From contig JAPLKS010000004.1 in the NCBI GenBank assembly GCA_026387915.1, positions 83,474 through 147,473 on the forward strand: a stretch of DNA of 64,000 nucleotides. The letters run 5' to 3'. Below are positions 1 to 9,476 of the stretch, piece after piece; position 1 is the first letter of the stretch; each line of letters opens with the position of its first letter. This DNA comes from Gemmatimonadota bacterium. GTDB taxonomy: Bacteria > Gemmatimonadota > Gemmatimonadetes > Gemmatimonadales > Gemmatimonadaceae. The translations under genes were made by a program, and so were the position numbers. The notes under the pieces are model-generated. The model did not search any database and was not told the DNA's origin. It saw only the letters and a list, made by a program, of their open reading frames with translations.

Positions 1-250
1 GGAGCCCGGCATCAAGCCGATCTTCCAGAAGTTCAAGAAGGTCGTCACCGTGGAACTGAACTACAGTGACGAAATCGGCGATCCCTACGTGACCGAAGAG
101 AACCGCCGCCTCGGCCAGCTCGCTTGGCTGCTGCGCGCGTCGACGCTCGTGGATGTGGACTGCTGGACACGCGTGCCCGGCGAACCGCTGCGCCCCGGCT
201 CCATTGTGGACGCCATCAAAGACCGGATGCCGAAGGGAGGTGCCAAGTGA
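1..250 (+). CDS. korA: 2-oxoacid:ferredoxin oxidoreductase alpha subunit, 3' end only
   Basis: The reading frame enters from the left edge (first full codon at base 2) and gives 82 C-terminal residues. They include the VTVELNYSDE segment and a closing basic tail (DRMPKGGAK), as in alpha subunits of two-subunit KorAB-type enzymes. These oxidise 2-oxoglutarate or another 2-oxoacid to the acyl-CoA and CO2 and reduce ferredoxin. The TPP-pyrimidine and gamma-like domains lie outside the window, so substrate cannot be judged. Its TGA overlaps the GTG start of the beta subunit (GTGA), and a strong GGAGGT site for korB lies inside its last codons, which supports translational coupling. The assignment rests mainly on the neighbour. 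Confidence 0.8.
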   Translation, partial: EPGIKPIFQKFKKVVTVELNYSDEIGDPYVTEENRRLGQLAWLLRASTLVDVDCWTRVPGEPLRPGSIVDAIKDRMPKGGAK

Positions 251-1203
251 CGATTACCTGCGGCGTGTTACCTGTGCTCGAGCCTGAGGAACAGGAACAC
301 GCATACGAAATGGGCGACTACGAAGGCGCTCGCGCCCGCTGGTGCCCCGGTTGCGGCGACCACTCGATTCTCACCGCCGTGCAACGCCTGCTCGCGAGCG
401 AACAACTCCCGCCCGAGCGGACGATGTTCGTGTCGGGCATCGGCTGCTCGAGCCGGTTTCCGCACTATCTCAATACCTACGGTTTTCACGGCATTCACGG
501 CCGTGCACTTCCGATCGCGACGGGCATCAAGCTCACCCGTCCCGATCTCGACATTTTTGTGGTCATGGGCGACGGCGATTGCACCTCGATCGGCGCCGGC
601 CATTGGATACACGCTCTGCGGTACAACCTCGACATCGTTGTAATGCTGTTAGACAACGGCATTTATGGTTTGACGAAGAATCAAACTTCGCCAACCACAC
701 CGCAGGGCCATCCGAGCAACACCCAGCCGCACGGTAGCTGGCTTCCCTCGCTCAATCCGCTTTCCACCGCGCTCGGTGTGACGAACGCCAGTTTCGTTGC
801 CCAGACGGCGGAGTGGATTCCGTCGCATCTCTACGCGACGCTGCGGGCGGCACGCCGGCACCGTGGGCTCAGTTTCGTACGGATTCTCCAGCGCTGCCCG
901 GTGTATTCCAGCGCCGTCTATATGAAGGCGGTGCAGGATCCGTCACGCATCGCGCTCTTGGCCCACGACGATGGTGTGGTGGTGCCGGAACTCGAGAAAG
1001 TGTACAAGAACCAAGTGGCGCACGATCCGCATGACCTCGAAGCGGCGCGCCGCGTAGCCGAGTCCACGGAACATGTGAATCTCGGCGTGCTGTTTTCCGA
1101 TCCTTCGCGGCCGCGCTACGAAGATTTGCGTCGTGTCCCGCCGCGCACCGCGGATGAACGCATTCACCTGCTCGATGCGGAGCTTGATCGCTATGCAGTC
1201 TGA
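247..1203 (+). CDS. korB: 2-oxoacid:ferredoxin oxidoreductase beta subunit
   Basis: A 318-residue protein of usual KorB length. WCPGCGDHSIL near residue 36 supplies Cys ligands and TPP contacts. GIGCSSRFPHY follows. MGDGDCTSIG with a downstream DNGIYGLTKNQTSP is the TPP-pyrophosphate/Mg region typical of beta subunits. With KorA it makes low-potential reduced ferredoxin from a 2-oxoacid and CoA in the cytoplasm. The GTG at 247 is chosen because GGAGGT lies six bases upstream and the start overlaps korA's TGA. An ATG at 310 is the alternative. The gene sits at the head of an Rnf operon, so its reduced ferredoxin plausibly feeds Rnf (inference). Confidence 0.92.
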   Translation: MTITCGVLPVLEPEEQEHAYEMGDYEGARARWCPGCGDHSILTAVQRLLASEQLPPERTMFVSGIGCSSRFPHYLNTYGFHGIHGRALPIATGIKLTRPDLDIFVVMGDGDCTSIGAGHWIHALRYNLDIVVMLLDNGIYGLTKNQTSPTTPQGHPSNTQPHGSWLPSLNPLSTALGVTNASFVAQTAEWIPSHLYATLRAARRHRGLSFVRILQRCPVYSSAVYMKAVQDPSRIALLAHDDGVVVPELEKVYKNQVAHDPHDLEAARRVAESTEHVNLGVLFSDPSRPRYEDLRRVPPRTADERIHLLDAELDRYAV

Positions 1204-2197
1204 TTCGAGGGTCCAACAGGCGCTCACCGCGCTCGATCGTCCGATTGCCGAGTTCCGTGCTCTGATGGAAGGGGCACTACGACAGGCCGATGCATTTCTC
1301 GAACAGCAGATGGCCGACGAACCCGCGCGTGTGAAGCGCGCGTCGGCTGCGCTCGGCGTGTTTGGCGCGTCGCATATCGATGCCACGCGTTTCGCCGCGC
1401 TCCACGTGGGCACGCGCACGGCGGATGAGCCGTCGCTCGCGGCGCTCCGTCGTGCGGTGGATGTCCTCAGGCAAATGACGGAACGCGGTGACAATCTCTT
1501 TTTGGCCGAAGTCACGAGCGGGGCCAAGATCAGCGCCGTAGTGGAGTCGGCGCTGGCGATGATTGGGTGGGCGTTTGGCGCGATCATCGTTACCGACCTC
1601 GTGCGCGGCGGCCGCTATGTAGAGGCCGACCACGCGTCGATGCTCGATCCGCTGCAGTTCGGCGGATGGAATCGCAGTGAGCGTCGTGCTGCGCCGCCAC
1701 TCGTCGTGCGTGTGGCCGGTGTGTCCGTGCGGGCCACCGACCTCGCATCCTTTGCTGACGGGCATGTGAAACTCGTGCTGGTGGTGAGTGGCGACTGCGC
1801 TCCCGCGCCTCTTGCTCGGCTCATCACCCCAGGCACGTTCGTGCTGCAAACCACGGATGCCTCAGGTCTTGATCGCGTGGCGCTCTTTGACGGCCCTGCC
1901 TTTGCCGCGTTGATGCCGGCCGGTGCCGCGACGTTCGTGCACGACCCGGCCCTTGGCCGCGAATCGTGGCAGCGCCTCACCGTGAGCTTCATTCCCGACG
2001 CGCCCAAGAAAGCCGTCGGCGCGATGAGCACTTGGCAACAACTCGAAGAACTCAAACAGCTCGCCGATCTCGCGCGGACACCGTTCTCGGTGCCGAACGC
2101 TGGCGGGAATGCAGCTCCGGCGATGGGCGCCTCAGATGCGGCGGACCGTATTGCCAGTTGGCTGCTGACACAAAGTGGACTCGGCGGTACCGCGTGA
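1193..2197 (+). CDS. Unrecognised 334-residue protein between korB and rnfB
   Basis: I do not recognise this family. It overlaps the end of korB by 11 bases (ATG at 1193) and ends 19 bases before rnfB, so it belongs to the kor-rnf operon. It is mostly soluble-looking. The first 120 residues are Ala/Arg-rich and helical, with a stretch (LAEVTSGAKISAVVES) followed by a hydrophobic AMIGWAFGAIIVTDLV that could pack in a core or touch membrane. The C-terminal half looks like alternating beta/alpha structure. One Cys only, so it is unlikely to carry its own Fe-S cluster. A regulatory, chaperone or scaffold role is possible but unsupported. Confidence 0.75.
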   Translation: MQSDSRVQQALTALDRPIAEFRALMEGALRQADAFLEQQMADEPARVKRASAALGVFGASHIDATRFAALHVGTRTADEPSLAALRRAVDVLRQMTERGDNLFLAEVTSGAKISAVVESALAMIGWAFGAIIVTDLVRGGRYVEADHASMLDPLQFGGWNRSERRAAPPLVVRVAGVSVRATDLASFADGHVKLVLVVSGDCAPAPLARLITPGTFVLQTTDASGLDRVALFDGPAFAALMPAGAATFVHDPALGRESWQRLTVSFIPDAPKKAVGAMSTWQQLEELKQLADLARTPFSVPNAGGNAAPAMGASDAADRIASWLLTQSGLGGTA

Positions 2198-2216
2198 CAG
2201 CGCGAGGGACGATCCG

Positions 2217-3053
2217 ATGATGTTGCAGGCTGTGATGATCTTGGGTGGCGTCGGACTCGTCTTTGGCGTGTTCATCGCGCTCGCGAACCGCAAACTCTGG
2301 GTGTGGGAAGATCCACGCATTGACGCGGTGGCGTCGATGTTGCCCAATGCCAACTGCGGCGCCTGCGGATTGCCGGGCTGCCGAGCATTCGCGGAGCAGG
2401 CGGTGGGCGGTGCGGTGACGCCGTCGCAGTGCACGGTGTCGGGAGAATCGGCGCGTGACGCGATTGCCTCATACCTCGGCGTGGACGCCGGTGAAGAGCG
2501 GAAGCGCGTGGCGCGTCTGCTCTGTGCTGGCGGTACCGACGTTGCCATTCAGCAGGCCGAGTATCGTGGCGTGCCCACCTGTGCTGCGGCCGCGTCGGTT
2601 GCCGGTGGTGGCAAGGGATGCGCCTGGGGGTGCCTCGGCCTCGCGGATTGCGAGGTGTCGTGCGATTTCGGTGCCATTCAGATGACGGCCGCTGGACTGC
2701 CCAAAGTTGACGTGGCGCTGTGCACCGCGTGCGGCGACTGCGTGGAAGCTTGCCCCAAAGGGCTGTTCACGATTCTGCCGCTCGACGGACATCTCTTGGT
2801 GCAGTGCAAGAATCTGGTGCTGGGTGATGACGCGCTCGATCAGTGCAAGGCCGCCTGCACCACGTGCGGCAAGTGCGTCATGGACGCCGCGGACGGATTG
2901 ATCAGCGTCGCGAGCGGTGTGGCAGTGGTCAACTACGACAAAATCGCGCTCGAAGCGCCGAACGCCGCAACGCGGTGCCCCACGGGCGCCATCGCGTGGC
3001 TGAACGGAGCGCAATTCGCGGGCGTGCCGGTGATGCAACGGAGCAACAGATGA
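2217..3053 (+). CDS. rnfB: Rnf complex subunit B, multi-cluster ferredoxin-accepting protein
   Basis: A 278-residue protein with one N-terminal membrane anchor (residues 3-24). The RnfB-type cluster motif follows: C47-x2-C50-x4-C55-x16-C72 in NANCGACGLPGC. Several further Cys groups follow: KGCAWGCLGLADCEVSC, CTACGDCVEACP, CTTCGKC and a closing RCPTGAI. In known Rnf complexes RnfB takes electrons from ferredoxin and passes them into the membrane part. ATG 2217 (or 2220) follows GAGGGA with good spacing. It overlaps the next gene by ATGA. Its position ahead of a giant pyruvate:ferredoxin oxidoreductase, and away from rnfCDGEA, is unusual; rnfB normally ends the operon. Confidence 0.93.
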   Translation: MMLQAVMILGGVGLVFGVFIALANRKLWVWEDPRIDAVASMLPNANCGACGLPGCRAFAEQAVGGAVTPSQCTVSGESARDAIASYLGVDAGEERKRVARLLCAGGTDVAIQQAEYRGVPTCAAAASVAGGGKGCAWGCLGLADCEVSCDFGAIQMTAAGLPKVDVALCTACGDCVEACPKGLFTILPLDGHLLVQCKNLVLGDDALDQCKAACTTCGKCVMDAADGLISVASGVAVVNYDKIALEAPNAATRCPTGAIAWLNGAQFAGVPVMQRSNR

Positions 3054-6000
3054 AACTCTTTGGTGAAACGAAATCCTCGCCGGCGCCTGTGGTGCCGGCT
3101 CCTGAGTTCCCCGGCACGCTCGAAGCGCTCGACGGCAGTGCCGCCGTTGTCGCGATGGAGACGGCCGCTGGCGAAGCCGCTGGCGCCTATCCGATCACAC
3201 CGAGCACGCAGATGGGCGAGGGCTGGGCCGCCGCGGTCGCCGAAGGCAAGGTGAACGTTAACGGTCGCCGGCTCCTGTTCTTTGAGCCGGAAGGCGAGCA
3301 TGCGGCGGCGGCCGTGACGGCCGGTATGAGCATGTCGGGCTTGCGCGCTACGAACTTCTCGAGCGGGCAGGGAATCGCTTACATGCACGAGTCGCTGTAC
3401 GCGGCCGTGGGCAAGCGCCTCACTTATGTGCTCAATGTGGCGGCACGGGCCATCACCAAGCACGCGCTCAATGTGCACGCGGGGCACGATGATTATCACG
3501 CGGTGGACGACACCGGCTTCTTTCAGCTGTTTGCGAAGGATGTGCAGGAAGTTGCCGATCTCAACTTGATCTCGCACCGCATTGCCGAGTTGTCGCTCAA
3601 CCCGGGCATCTGCGCGCAGGACGGGTTCCTCACGAGCCACGTGATTGAAACGGCGATGATGCCCGAGCTGGACCTCATCAAGCGCTACCTCGGCGACCCG
3701 TCGGACTTGATTGACGCGCCGACGCCCGCGCAGCAGATGGTGTTTGGCCCCAAGCGCCGCCGCATTCCCGAAATGTTCGACGTTGATTATCCGGCGATGC
3801 TCGGCGTGGTGCAGAACCAAGAGAGCTACGCGCAGGGTGTGGCCGCGCAGCGGCCGTTCTACTTTGACCACGTGGCGGCGCTGACTGATCGCGCCATGGA
3901 CGAGTTTGCCGCCTTCACGGGGCGTCAATACAAGCGTGCAAGTGGGTACTTGCTTGCAGATGCGGAGTGGGTGATTGTCGGGCAGGGTTCGGTTGTGTCG
4001 AATGCGGAGGCCGTGGCCGACCATCTGCGCGCGACGCGCGGACTCAAAGTGGGTGTGCTCAACCTCACGATGTTCCGCCCGTTCCCGGCCGATGTGATCA
4101 CGCGGCTCCTCGCGGGCAAGAAGGGTGTCTGCGTGCTGGAGCGCACCGATCAGCCGTTGGCCGTGGATCCGCCGCTGATGCGCGAGATTCGCGCCGCGAT
4201 GAGCCAAGCCGCGGAAAATGGGCGAGCCCTCAACGGGACGCGTCCGTACGATCTCGTGGCGTCGCTGCTTTCGGACCAGATCCCCGATTTCTACTCGGGG
4301 TGCTTTGGCCTCGGCAGCCGCGACCTCCAGCCGGGCGACATCATCTCGGCGGTGCTCAATATGCTGCCCGGTGCTGACCAGCGGCGTCAGTTCTACCTCG
4401 GCATTGAGTTCATTCGCGAAAAGACGCGCCTGCCCAAGCTTCAGATCTGGCAGGAGCAAATCACGGAGAGCTATCCGCACCTCGGCGAACTCTCGCTCGC
4501 CAGCGACGGACTGGTGAATCTGCTCCCGGCCGGCGCCACGTCGCTGCGCATCCACTCCGTTGGTGGATGGGGCGCCATCACGATGGGGAAGAACGTCGCG
4601 ATGACGGCGTTCGAATTGTTTGGACTCCATATCAAGGCCAATCCCAAGTACGGCTCGGAAAAGAAGGGACAGCCCACCACGTTCTATGCCGTGTTGGCGC
4701 ACGAGCCGGTGCGACTCAACTGCGAGCTCAAGCACGTGACGGTGGTGCTCTCGCCCGACCCGAACGTGTTCCGCCACAGCGATCCGCTCGACGGGCTTGC
4801 GGAGGGTGGCGTGTTTGTCGCGCAGACGGAGCTGTCGCCTGAGGAGTATTGGAATACACTTCCGGCCGCCGCGCGCGCCAAGATCCGTGAAAAACAGATC
4901 AAGGTGTACGCGATTGACGCCTTTGCTGTGGCGCGAGAGGAAGCGTCTGATATTGAGCTGCGGTATCGTATGCAGGGTGCGGCGTTCATGGGGGCGTTCT
5001 TCGCCACGTCGCCGCTGCTCAGCCAAGAAAAGGCAACCGAAGCGGCGCTGTTCGAAGGAATTCGCACGCAGCTCCAAAAGAAGTTCGGCGGCAAGGGCGC
5101 GACGGTTGTCGAAGACAACCTGCGCGTGATTCGCCGTGGCTACGACGAAGTCAAAGTGGTGCCGATTGGCGGTGACGAAGGCGTGACGGTGAATGCGACC
5201 GTGGCGCATCAGCCGTTGATGATGGCATCGGACAATGCCGAGCAGGGCCCTGGCAATCCGGGACGTTTCTGGGAGCAGGTCTGCTCGATGTGTGCGGTGG
5301 GACAAGAACAGATTGCCGATCCCTTTGCCGCCTTCAGCGCGATCCCTGCCGCCACCGGTGCGGTGCGCGACATGAGCGGTGTGCGGCTTGAGATTCCCGT
5401 CTTCCACGCAGAGAAGTGCACGGGCTGTGCGCAGTGTTGGACGCAGTGCCCGGACGCCGCTATTCCGGGACTCGTCAACACCGAAGAGGACTTAATCAAT
5501 GCCGCGCTTACCCAGGCGAGCACGGTCCGTTCGTTTGAGCGGATGCGCGCCGTGGTGAAGCCGTGGGCAAAGGAAGCGCATCGTCTGCTGGCCAAGGAGC
5601 CATCGCTACCGGTGAGTGAGGCGTTTGCTAAGGGCTACGTGGGCGTGGCCGACAAGATGAACTGGGAGCCGACGCGTCGTGCTGAAACCGACGCAGAGTT
5701 TGCGGCCGTGCAGCAACTCATTGCGGCGTTCCCGGTGGCGCGGACGAAGGCATTCTTTGATGCGCCGGAATCGAAGTTCAAGGGCAACGGTGGATTGCTG
5801 TCGATTACCGTCAATCCTGAAGCGTGCAAAGGTTGCAACCTGTGCGTGACGGCGTGCCCCGATGGTGCGCTCACCACCGCACGGCAGGACGATTCGAATC
5901 TGGCACAGCTCCGCAGCAACTGGGCGATGTGGACGCATCTCCCCGACACGGACGATCGCTTCGTCAACGTTTCCAGCGTGGACGACGGCATCGGTGTGCT

Positions 6001-8140
6001 CTCGTCGCTCTTGCTCAAGAAGGGCACCTACCGCTCCATGGTCGGTGGCGATGGCGCGTGCATGGGGTGCGGCGAGAAGACTGCGGTCCATTTGATTGTG
6101 TCATCGATTTATGCGTGGATGCAGCCGCACGTGGATGCGCAGCTCAAGCACATCGACACGCTCATTGCTGGCCTTGAAGATCAGGCACGTGCGCTGGTTG
6201 GTGCCGGCGCAGACCTCGATGCGGCCGCGCGGACCGGTGGTGCGGTGAAGGTGCCGCTTTCCTCCGACGCCCACGCACGCATTGCGTTGCTCCAGGCATC
6301 GGTCAAGGAGCTCAAGGACCTCAAGTGGCGCTATCTCGAGGGGCCGAGCGGCAAAGGACGCGCCGCCCTCGGCATGGCGAACAGTACGGGCTGTAGCTCG
6401 GTGTGGGGGAGCACGTATCCGTACAATCCGTATCCGTTCCCCTGGGTCAACCACCTCTTCCAGGACGCACCGAGTATTGCGATTGGCGTGTTCGAAGCGC
6501 ACATGCGGAAGATGGCGGACGGCTTTATTGCCGTGCGGCGTGCGGCGCTGCTACACGCGGGCACGTACGACGCGGCCACCCACGAGCCAGAGCTCGCGCA
6601 CCTGGAGTGGTCCGAGTTCACGGACGACGAATTCGCGCTCTGTCCGCCTATTGTTTCGATGGGTGGCGACGGTGCGATGCTCGATATCGGGTTCCAGAAT
6701 CTCTCGCGCTTGCTGGCGAGCGGGAAGCCGCTCCGCGTGGTCGTGCTCGACACGCAAGTCTATTCCAACACCGGCGGTCAGTCCTGCACCTCGGGGTACA
6801 CCGGCCAAGTGTCGGATATGGCGGCCTGGGGCAAGGCGCAGCACGGCAAGAAGGAAGTGCGCAAAGAACTCGCGTACATCGCCATTGCACACCGTGGTGT
6901 GTATGTGCATCAGTCGTCGCAGGCCTCGGCGTCGCATCTCATTGCTGGCGTGCTGAAGGGACTTAAGAAACGGCGTCCCGTGCTCATCAACGTGTACACG
7001 CCCTGCCCAGTGGAACATGGGCTCGCGGACGATTGGTCGCAGCACGCGTCGCGACTGGCGCTCGAGAGCCGCGCTTTCCCATTCCTCACGTACGATCCAG
7101 ACGGTGGCTCGAACATCGCCGATTGCCTCACGCTCGAGGGGAATCCCTCGCTCGACACGCCGTGGCCGTCGTATGAACTGCGGTACGTAGACGACGCGGG
7201 CGCGGAACAGCTGATGGAGCTGCCGCTCACCATCGCCGATTGGGCGGCCACCGAGGCACGGTTCAAACAGCACTTCAAGGAAGTTCCGGCGGCCAAGTGG
7301 GACGACACGATGGTGCCGTTCCACGAGTATCTGCTCAAGCCGCACGACGAGCGTCGGGAACTGACGCCGTTTATCTGGGCCACGACTGCTGACCGCAAGT
7401 TGCGCCGGCTGCGCGTGACCACGGAGATCGCGGTACTCGCTGAGGAGCGTCTCCAGTTCTGGTCGCAGCTGCGCCAGCTGGCGGGGCTCGAAGTGTCTGG
7501 CGCGGTGCACGCGATGGTCGCGTCGGAAGTGGACGCGGAGTATCGCGTTCGCGAAGCGGCGATGCGTGCCGATTTCGAACGGCAGATTGTGGAGCTCAAG
7601 GCGAGTTATCCGGCGCAGATCGCGCGGCGTCTCGCGGAAGGGCTGCTCAAGAACTCCGGTGGTTCGGCGGCGATTGCCGATCTGCTCGCGTCCTTGCCGG
7701 CGGTTTCGCCGGGCTTTGCGACGAGTGCGCCGGCAGCGGTGGCTGGCAACGGAGCGGTCGCCGCTGTCGCGGTACCCGCGCCGCCAGCGGCGCCGGTAGC
7801 GGCCGCACCAGCCGTTGCGACGGTGCCAGCCAAGGCACCAGACGCCGCAGTGGCGGGTGCCGCTACGGCATCAGACGACACCGACGACATCACAATGGAA
7901 GCGTGGATCGACTCGTCACGCTGCACCACGTGCAATGAGTGCACCAACCTGAACAAGAAGATGTTCTCCTATAATGCCGACAAGCAGGCGTACATCAAGG
8001 ACGCCTCGGCCGGCACCTATCAGCAACTGGTGACCGCGGCGGAACGGTGCCCGGTCTCGATCATCCACCCAGGGACGCCGCTCAATCCGAAGGAGAAAGA
8101 CCTGGAGAAGTGGGTGAAGCGCGCCGAGCCGTTCAACTGA
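3050..8140 (+). CDS. nifJ: Giant pyruvate:ferredoxin oxidoreductase with extra C-terminal ferredoxin domain
   Basis: A 1696-residue protein; ordinary NifJ/PFOR is about 1170-1200. The domain order is PFOR-like. The TPP-pyrimidine domain has YPITPSTQ near residue 46 and the catalytic Glu region FEPEGEHAAAA. A gamma-like domain follows at about 500-690. Two [4Fe-4S] motifs are at C790/793/796/800 and C926/929/932/936. The TPP domain has C1004, C1007, C1115 and C1319 as proximal-cluster ligands, GDGAM near 1206 and VYSNTGGQ near 1238. Additions are a roughly 120-residue stretch between the two ferredoxin clusters, a helical region, an Ala/Pro linker (about 1557-1613) and a last ferredoxin-like domain with C1625, C1628, C1631, C1667. 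ATG 3050 overlaps rnfB's TGA. Substrate is probably pyruvate, but another 2-oxoacid is possible. Confidence 0.88.
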   Translation: MKLFGETKSSPAPVVPAPEFPGTLEALDGSAAVVAMETAAGEAAGAYPITPSTQMGEGWAAAVAEGKVNVNGRRLLFFEPEGEHAAAAVTAGMSMSGLRATNFSSGQGIAYMHESLYAAVGKRLTYVLNVAARAITKHALNVHAGHDDYHAVDDTGFFQLFAKDVQEVADLNLISHRIAELSLNPGICAQDGFLTSHVIETAMMPELDLIKRYLGDPSDLIDAPTPAQQMVFGPKRRRIPEMFDVDYPAMLGVVQNQESYAQGVAAQRPFYFDHVAALTDRAMDEFAAFTGRQYKRASGYLLADAEWVIVGQGSVVSNAEAVADHLRATRGLKVGVLNLTMFRPFPADVITRLLAGKKGVCVLERTDQPLAVDPPLMREIRAAMSQAAENGRALNGTRPYDLVASLLSDQIPDFYSGCFGLGSRDLQPGDIISAVLNMLPGADQRRQFYLGIEFIREKTRLPKLQIWQEQITESYPHLGELSLASDGLVNLLPAGATSLRIHSVGGWGAITMGKNVAMTAFELFGLHIKANPKYGSEKKGQPTTFYAVLAHEPVRLNCELKHVTVVLSPDPNVFRHSDPLDGLAEGGVFVAQTELSPEEYWNTLPAAARAKIREKQIKVYAIDAFAVAREEASDIELRYRMQGAAFMGAFFATSPLLSQEKATEAALFEGIRTQLQKKFGGKGATVVEDNLRVIRRGYDEVKVVPIGGDEGVTVNATVAHQPLMMASDNAEQGPGNPGRFWEQVCSMCAVGQEQIADPFAAFSAIPAATGAVRDMSGVRLEIPVFHAEKCTGCAQCWTQCPDAAIPGLVNTEEDLINAALTQASTVRSFERMRAVVKPWAKEAHRLLAKEPSLPVSEAFAKGYVGVADKMNWEPTRRAETDAEFAAVQQLIAAFPVARTKAFFDAPESKFKGNGGLLSITVNPEACKGCNLCVTACPDGALTTARQDDSNLAQLRSNWAMWTHLPDTDDRFVNVSSVDDGIGVLSSLLLKKGTYRSMVGGDGACMGCGEKTAVHLIVSSIYAWMQPHVDAQLKHIDTLIAGLEDQARALVGAGADLDAAARTGGAVKVPLSSDAHARIALLQASVKELKDLKWRYLEGPSGKGRAALGMANSTGCSSVWGSTYPYNPYPFPWVNHLFQDAPSIAIGVFEAHMRKMADGFIAVRRAALLHAGTYDAATHEPELAHLEWSEFTDDEFALCPPIVSMGGDGAMLDIGFQNLSRLLASGKPLRVVVLDTQVYSNTGGQSCTSGYTGQVSDMAAWGKAQHGKKEVRKELAYIAIAHRGVYVHQSSQASASHLIAGVLKGLKKRRPVLINVYTPCPVEHGLADDWSQHASRLALESRAFPFLTYDPDGGSNIADCLTLEGNPSLDTPWPSYELRYVDDAGAEQLMELPLTIADWAATEARFKQHFKEVPAAKWDDTMVPFHEYLLKPHDERRELTPFIWATTADRKLRRLRVTTEIAVLAEERLQFWSQLRQLAGLEVSGAVHAMVASEVDAEYRVREAAMRADFERQIVELKASYPAQIARRLAEGLLKNSGGSAAIADLLASLPAVSPGFATSAPAAVAGNGAVAAVAVPAPPAAPVAAAPAVATVPAKAPDAAVAGAATASDDTDDITMEAWIDSSRCTTCNECTNLNKKMFSYNADKQAYIKDASAGTYQQLVTAAERCPVSIIHPGTPLNPKEKDLEKWVKRAEPFN

Positions 8141-8144
8141 GCCG

Positions 8145-9476
8145 ATGATGCGACTTGCGTTTGATTTCCGTCACGGGGTGCATCCGCCGGAGGAGAAGGA
8201 GCTCACACGAGCGCTTCCGATCCGACGGATGCCGTATCCGGACGAACTGGTGTTGCCGCTGCGTCAGCATGCGGGCAAGCCAGCCAAACTGTGTGTGAAG
8301 GTCGGCGATTATGTCGAGCGTGGAGATACCATTGCCACCGCCGATGGCTTTGTATCGGTGCCGATTCATGCGTCGGCCTCCGGCACGGTGACCGCCATTG
8401 AGTTCTGGCCGCATCCCGACGGCAGCTACGCCGAAGCGGTGCGCATTGCCGTGGACAAGTACGCGCCACAGTTGCCGCGTCCGCGTCTGGTGCCCAAATG
8501 GGAAGGGCTCACTACGGAGCAGGTGGTTGCCGCCGTGCAGAACGCCGGTGTCGTCGGACTCGGCGGCGCGGCATTCCCGACGCACGTCAAGCTCGCGCCG
8601 CCCAAAGAGTATGCGGTGCATACGCTGATTATCAACGGCGCGGAGTGCGAGCCGTATCTCACCTCCGATCACCGCACGATGGCCGAGTATCCCGACCGCG
8701 TGCTGTTCGGCATTCGCGTGATGATGCACGCGATGGGAGTGACGAAGTGCGTGGTGGGCATCGAGAAGAACAAACCCGATGCCATTGAGGCGATGCGCCG
8801 CGCGGTGCCGAAGGATCTGGATGTCACCATTCTTCCGCTCACGGTAAAGTATCCGCAGGGCGCCGAGAAGATGCTCATTCAGGCGGTGACGGGCGTTGAA
8901 GTACCGTCGGGCAAGTTGCCGGTGACCGTGGGCGTCGTAGTGCAGAATGTAGGATCGGTGGCGGCCATCGCCGAAGTGTTTGAGACGGGACTGCCGCTGA
9001 TTGAGCGCATTGTTACGGTCACGGGGCATGGCCTCACGAAGCCGGCCAATCTGATTGTGCCCGTGGGTACGAAACTGCGCGATCTCATTGCGTACTGCGG
9101 CGGGGTGACCCCCGATGCCGCCGAAGTGATTCTCGGCGGGCCAATGATGGGCGTGGCGCAGGCGAATCTTGACGCGCCGGTGGTGAAGGGAACGACGGGC
9201 GTGGTGATTCTCGCCGCCCACGAAACGCGTAGCGCGACGATTTATCCCTGCATTCATTGCGGACGGTGCCTCGATGCCTGTCCGGTGTTCCTGAATCCGT
9301 CGCACCTTGGCGACCTCGCGCGAGTGGGGCGCCACGACGAAATGACAGAAGCGCATCTCGCGGACTGCATGCTCTGTGGATCGTGCGCCTATGTGTGTCC
9401 TTCGAACATTCCGCTCGCGCATCTGTTTCAGGCGAGCAAAGCGGCGCTCCGGCGCGCGCAGGCGGGAACCTCATGA
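8145..9476 (+). CDS. rnfC: Rnf complex subunit C, NADH-binding flavin/Fe-S subunit
   Basis: A 443-residue cytoplasmic subunit. The N-terminal part resembles the RnfC barrel-sandwich domain (residues 1-110). It is followed by the Gly-rich nucleotide/FMN region VVGLGGAAFPTHVKL, the GAECEPYLTSD motif and an SLBB-like stretch. It ends with two [4Fe-4S] motifs, CIHCGRCLDACP and CMLCGSCAYVCP. In Rnf this is the NAD(H) site: electrons from ferredoxin reduce NAD+ while ions are pumped. Start ATG 8145 (8148 also possible), four bases after the PFOR stop. The end overlaps rnfD by ATGA. Confidence 0.95.
   Translation: MMRLAFDFRHGVHPPEEKELTRALPIRRMPYPDELVLPLRQHAGKPAKLCVKVGDYVERGDTIATADGFVSVPIHASASGTVTAIEFWPHPDGSYAEAVRIAVDKYAPQLPRPRLVPKWEGLTTEQVVAAVQNAGVVGLGGAAFPTHVKLAPPKEYAVHTLIINGAECEPYLTSDHRTMAEYPDRVLFGIRVMMHAMGVTKCVVGIEKNKPDAIEAMRRAVPKDLDVTILPLTVKYPQGAEKMLIQAVTGVEVPSGKLPVTVGVVVQNVGSVAAIAEVFETGLPLIERIVTVTGHGLTKPANLIVPVGTKLRDLIAYCGGVTPDAAEVILGGPMMGVAQANLDAPVVKGTTGVVILAAHETRSATIYPCIHCGRCLDACPVFLNPSHLGDLARVGRHDEMTEAHLADCMLCGSCAYVCPSNIPLAHLFQASKAALRRAQAGTS

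Noticed and set aside
2933..5407. 824-codon open frame on the minus strand opposite rnfB/PFOR
   Set aside because: Arg/His/Ala-rich shadow of two genes with clear motifs; no recognisable domain; typical of GC-rich DNA.
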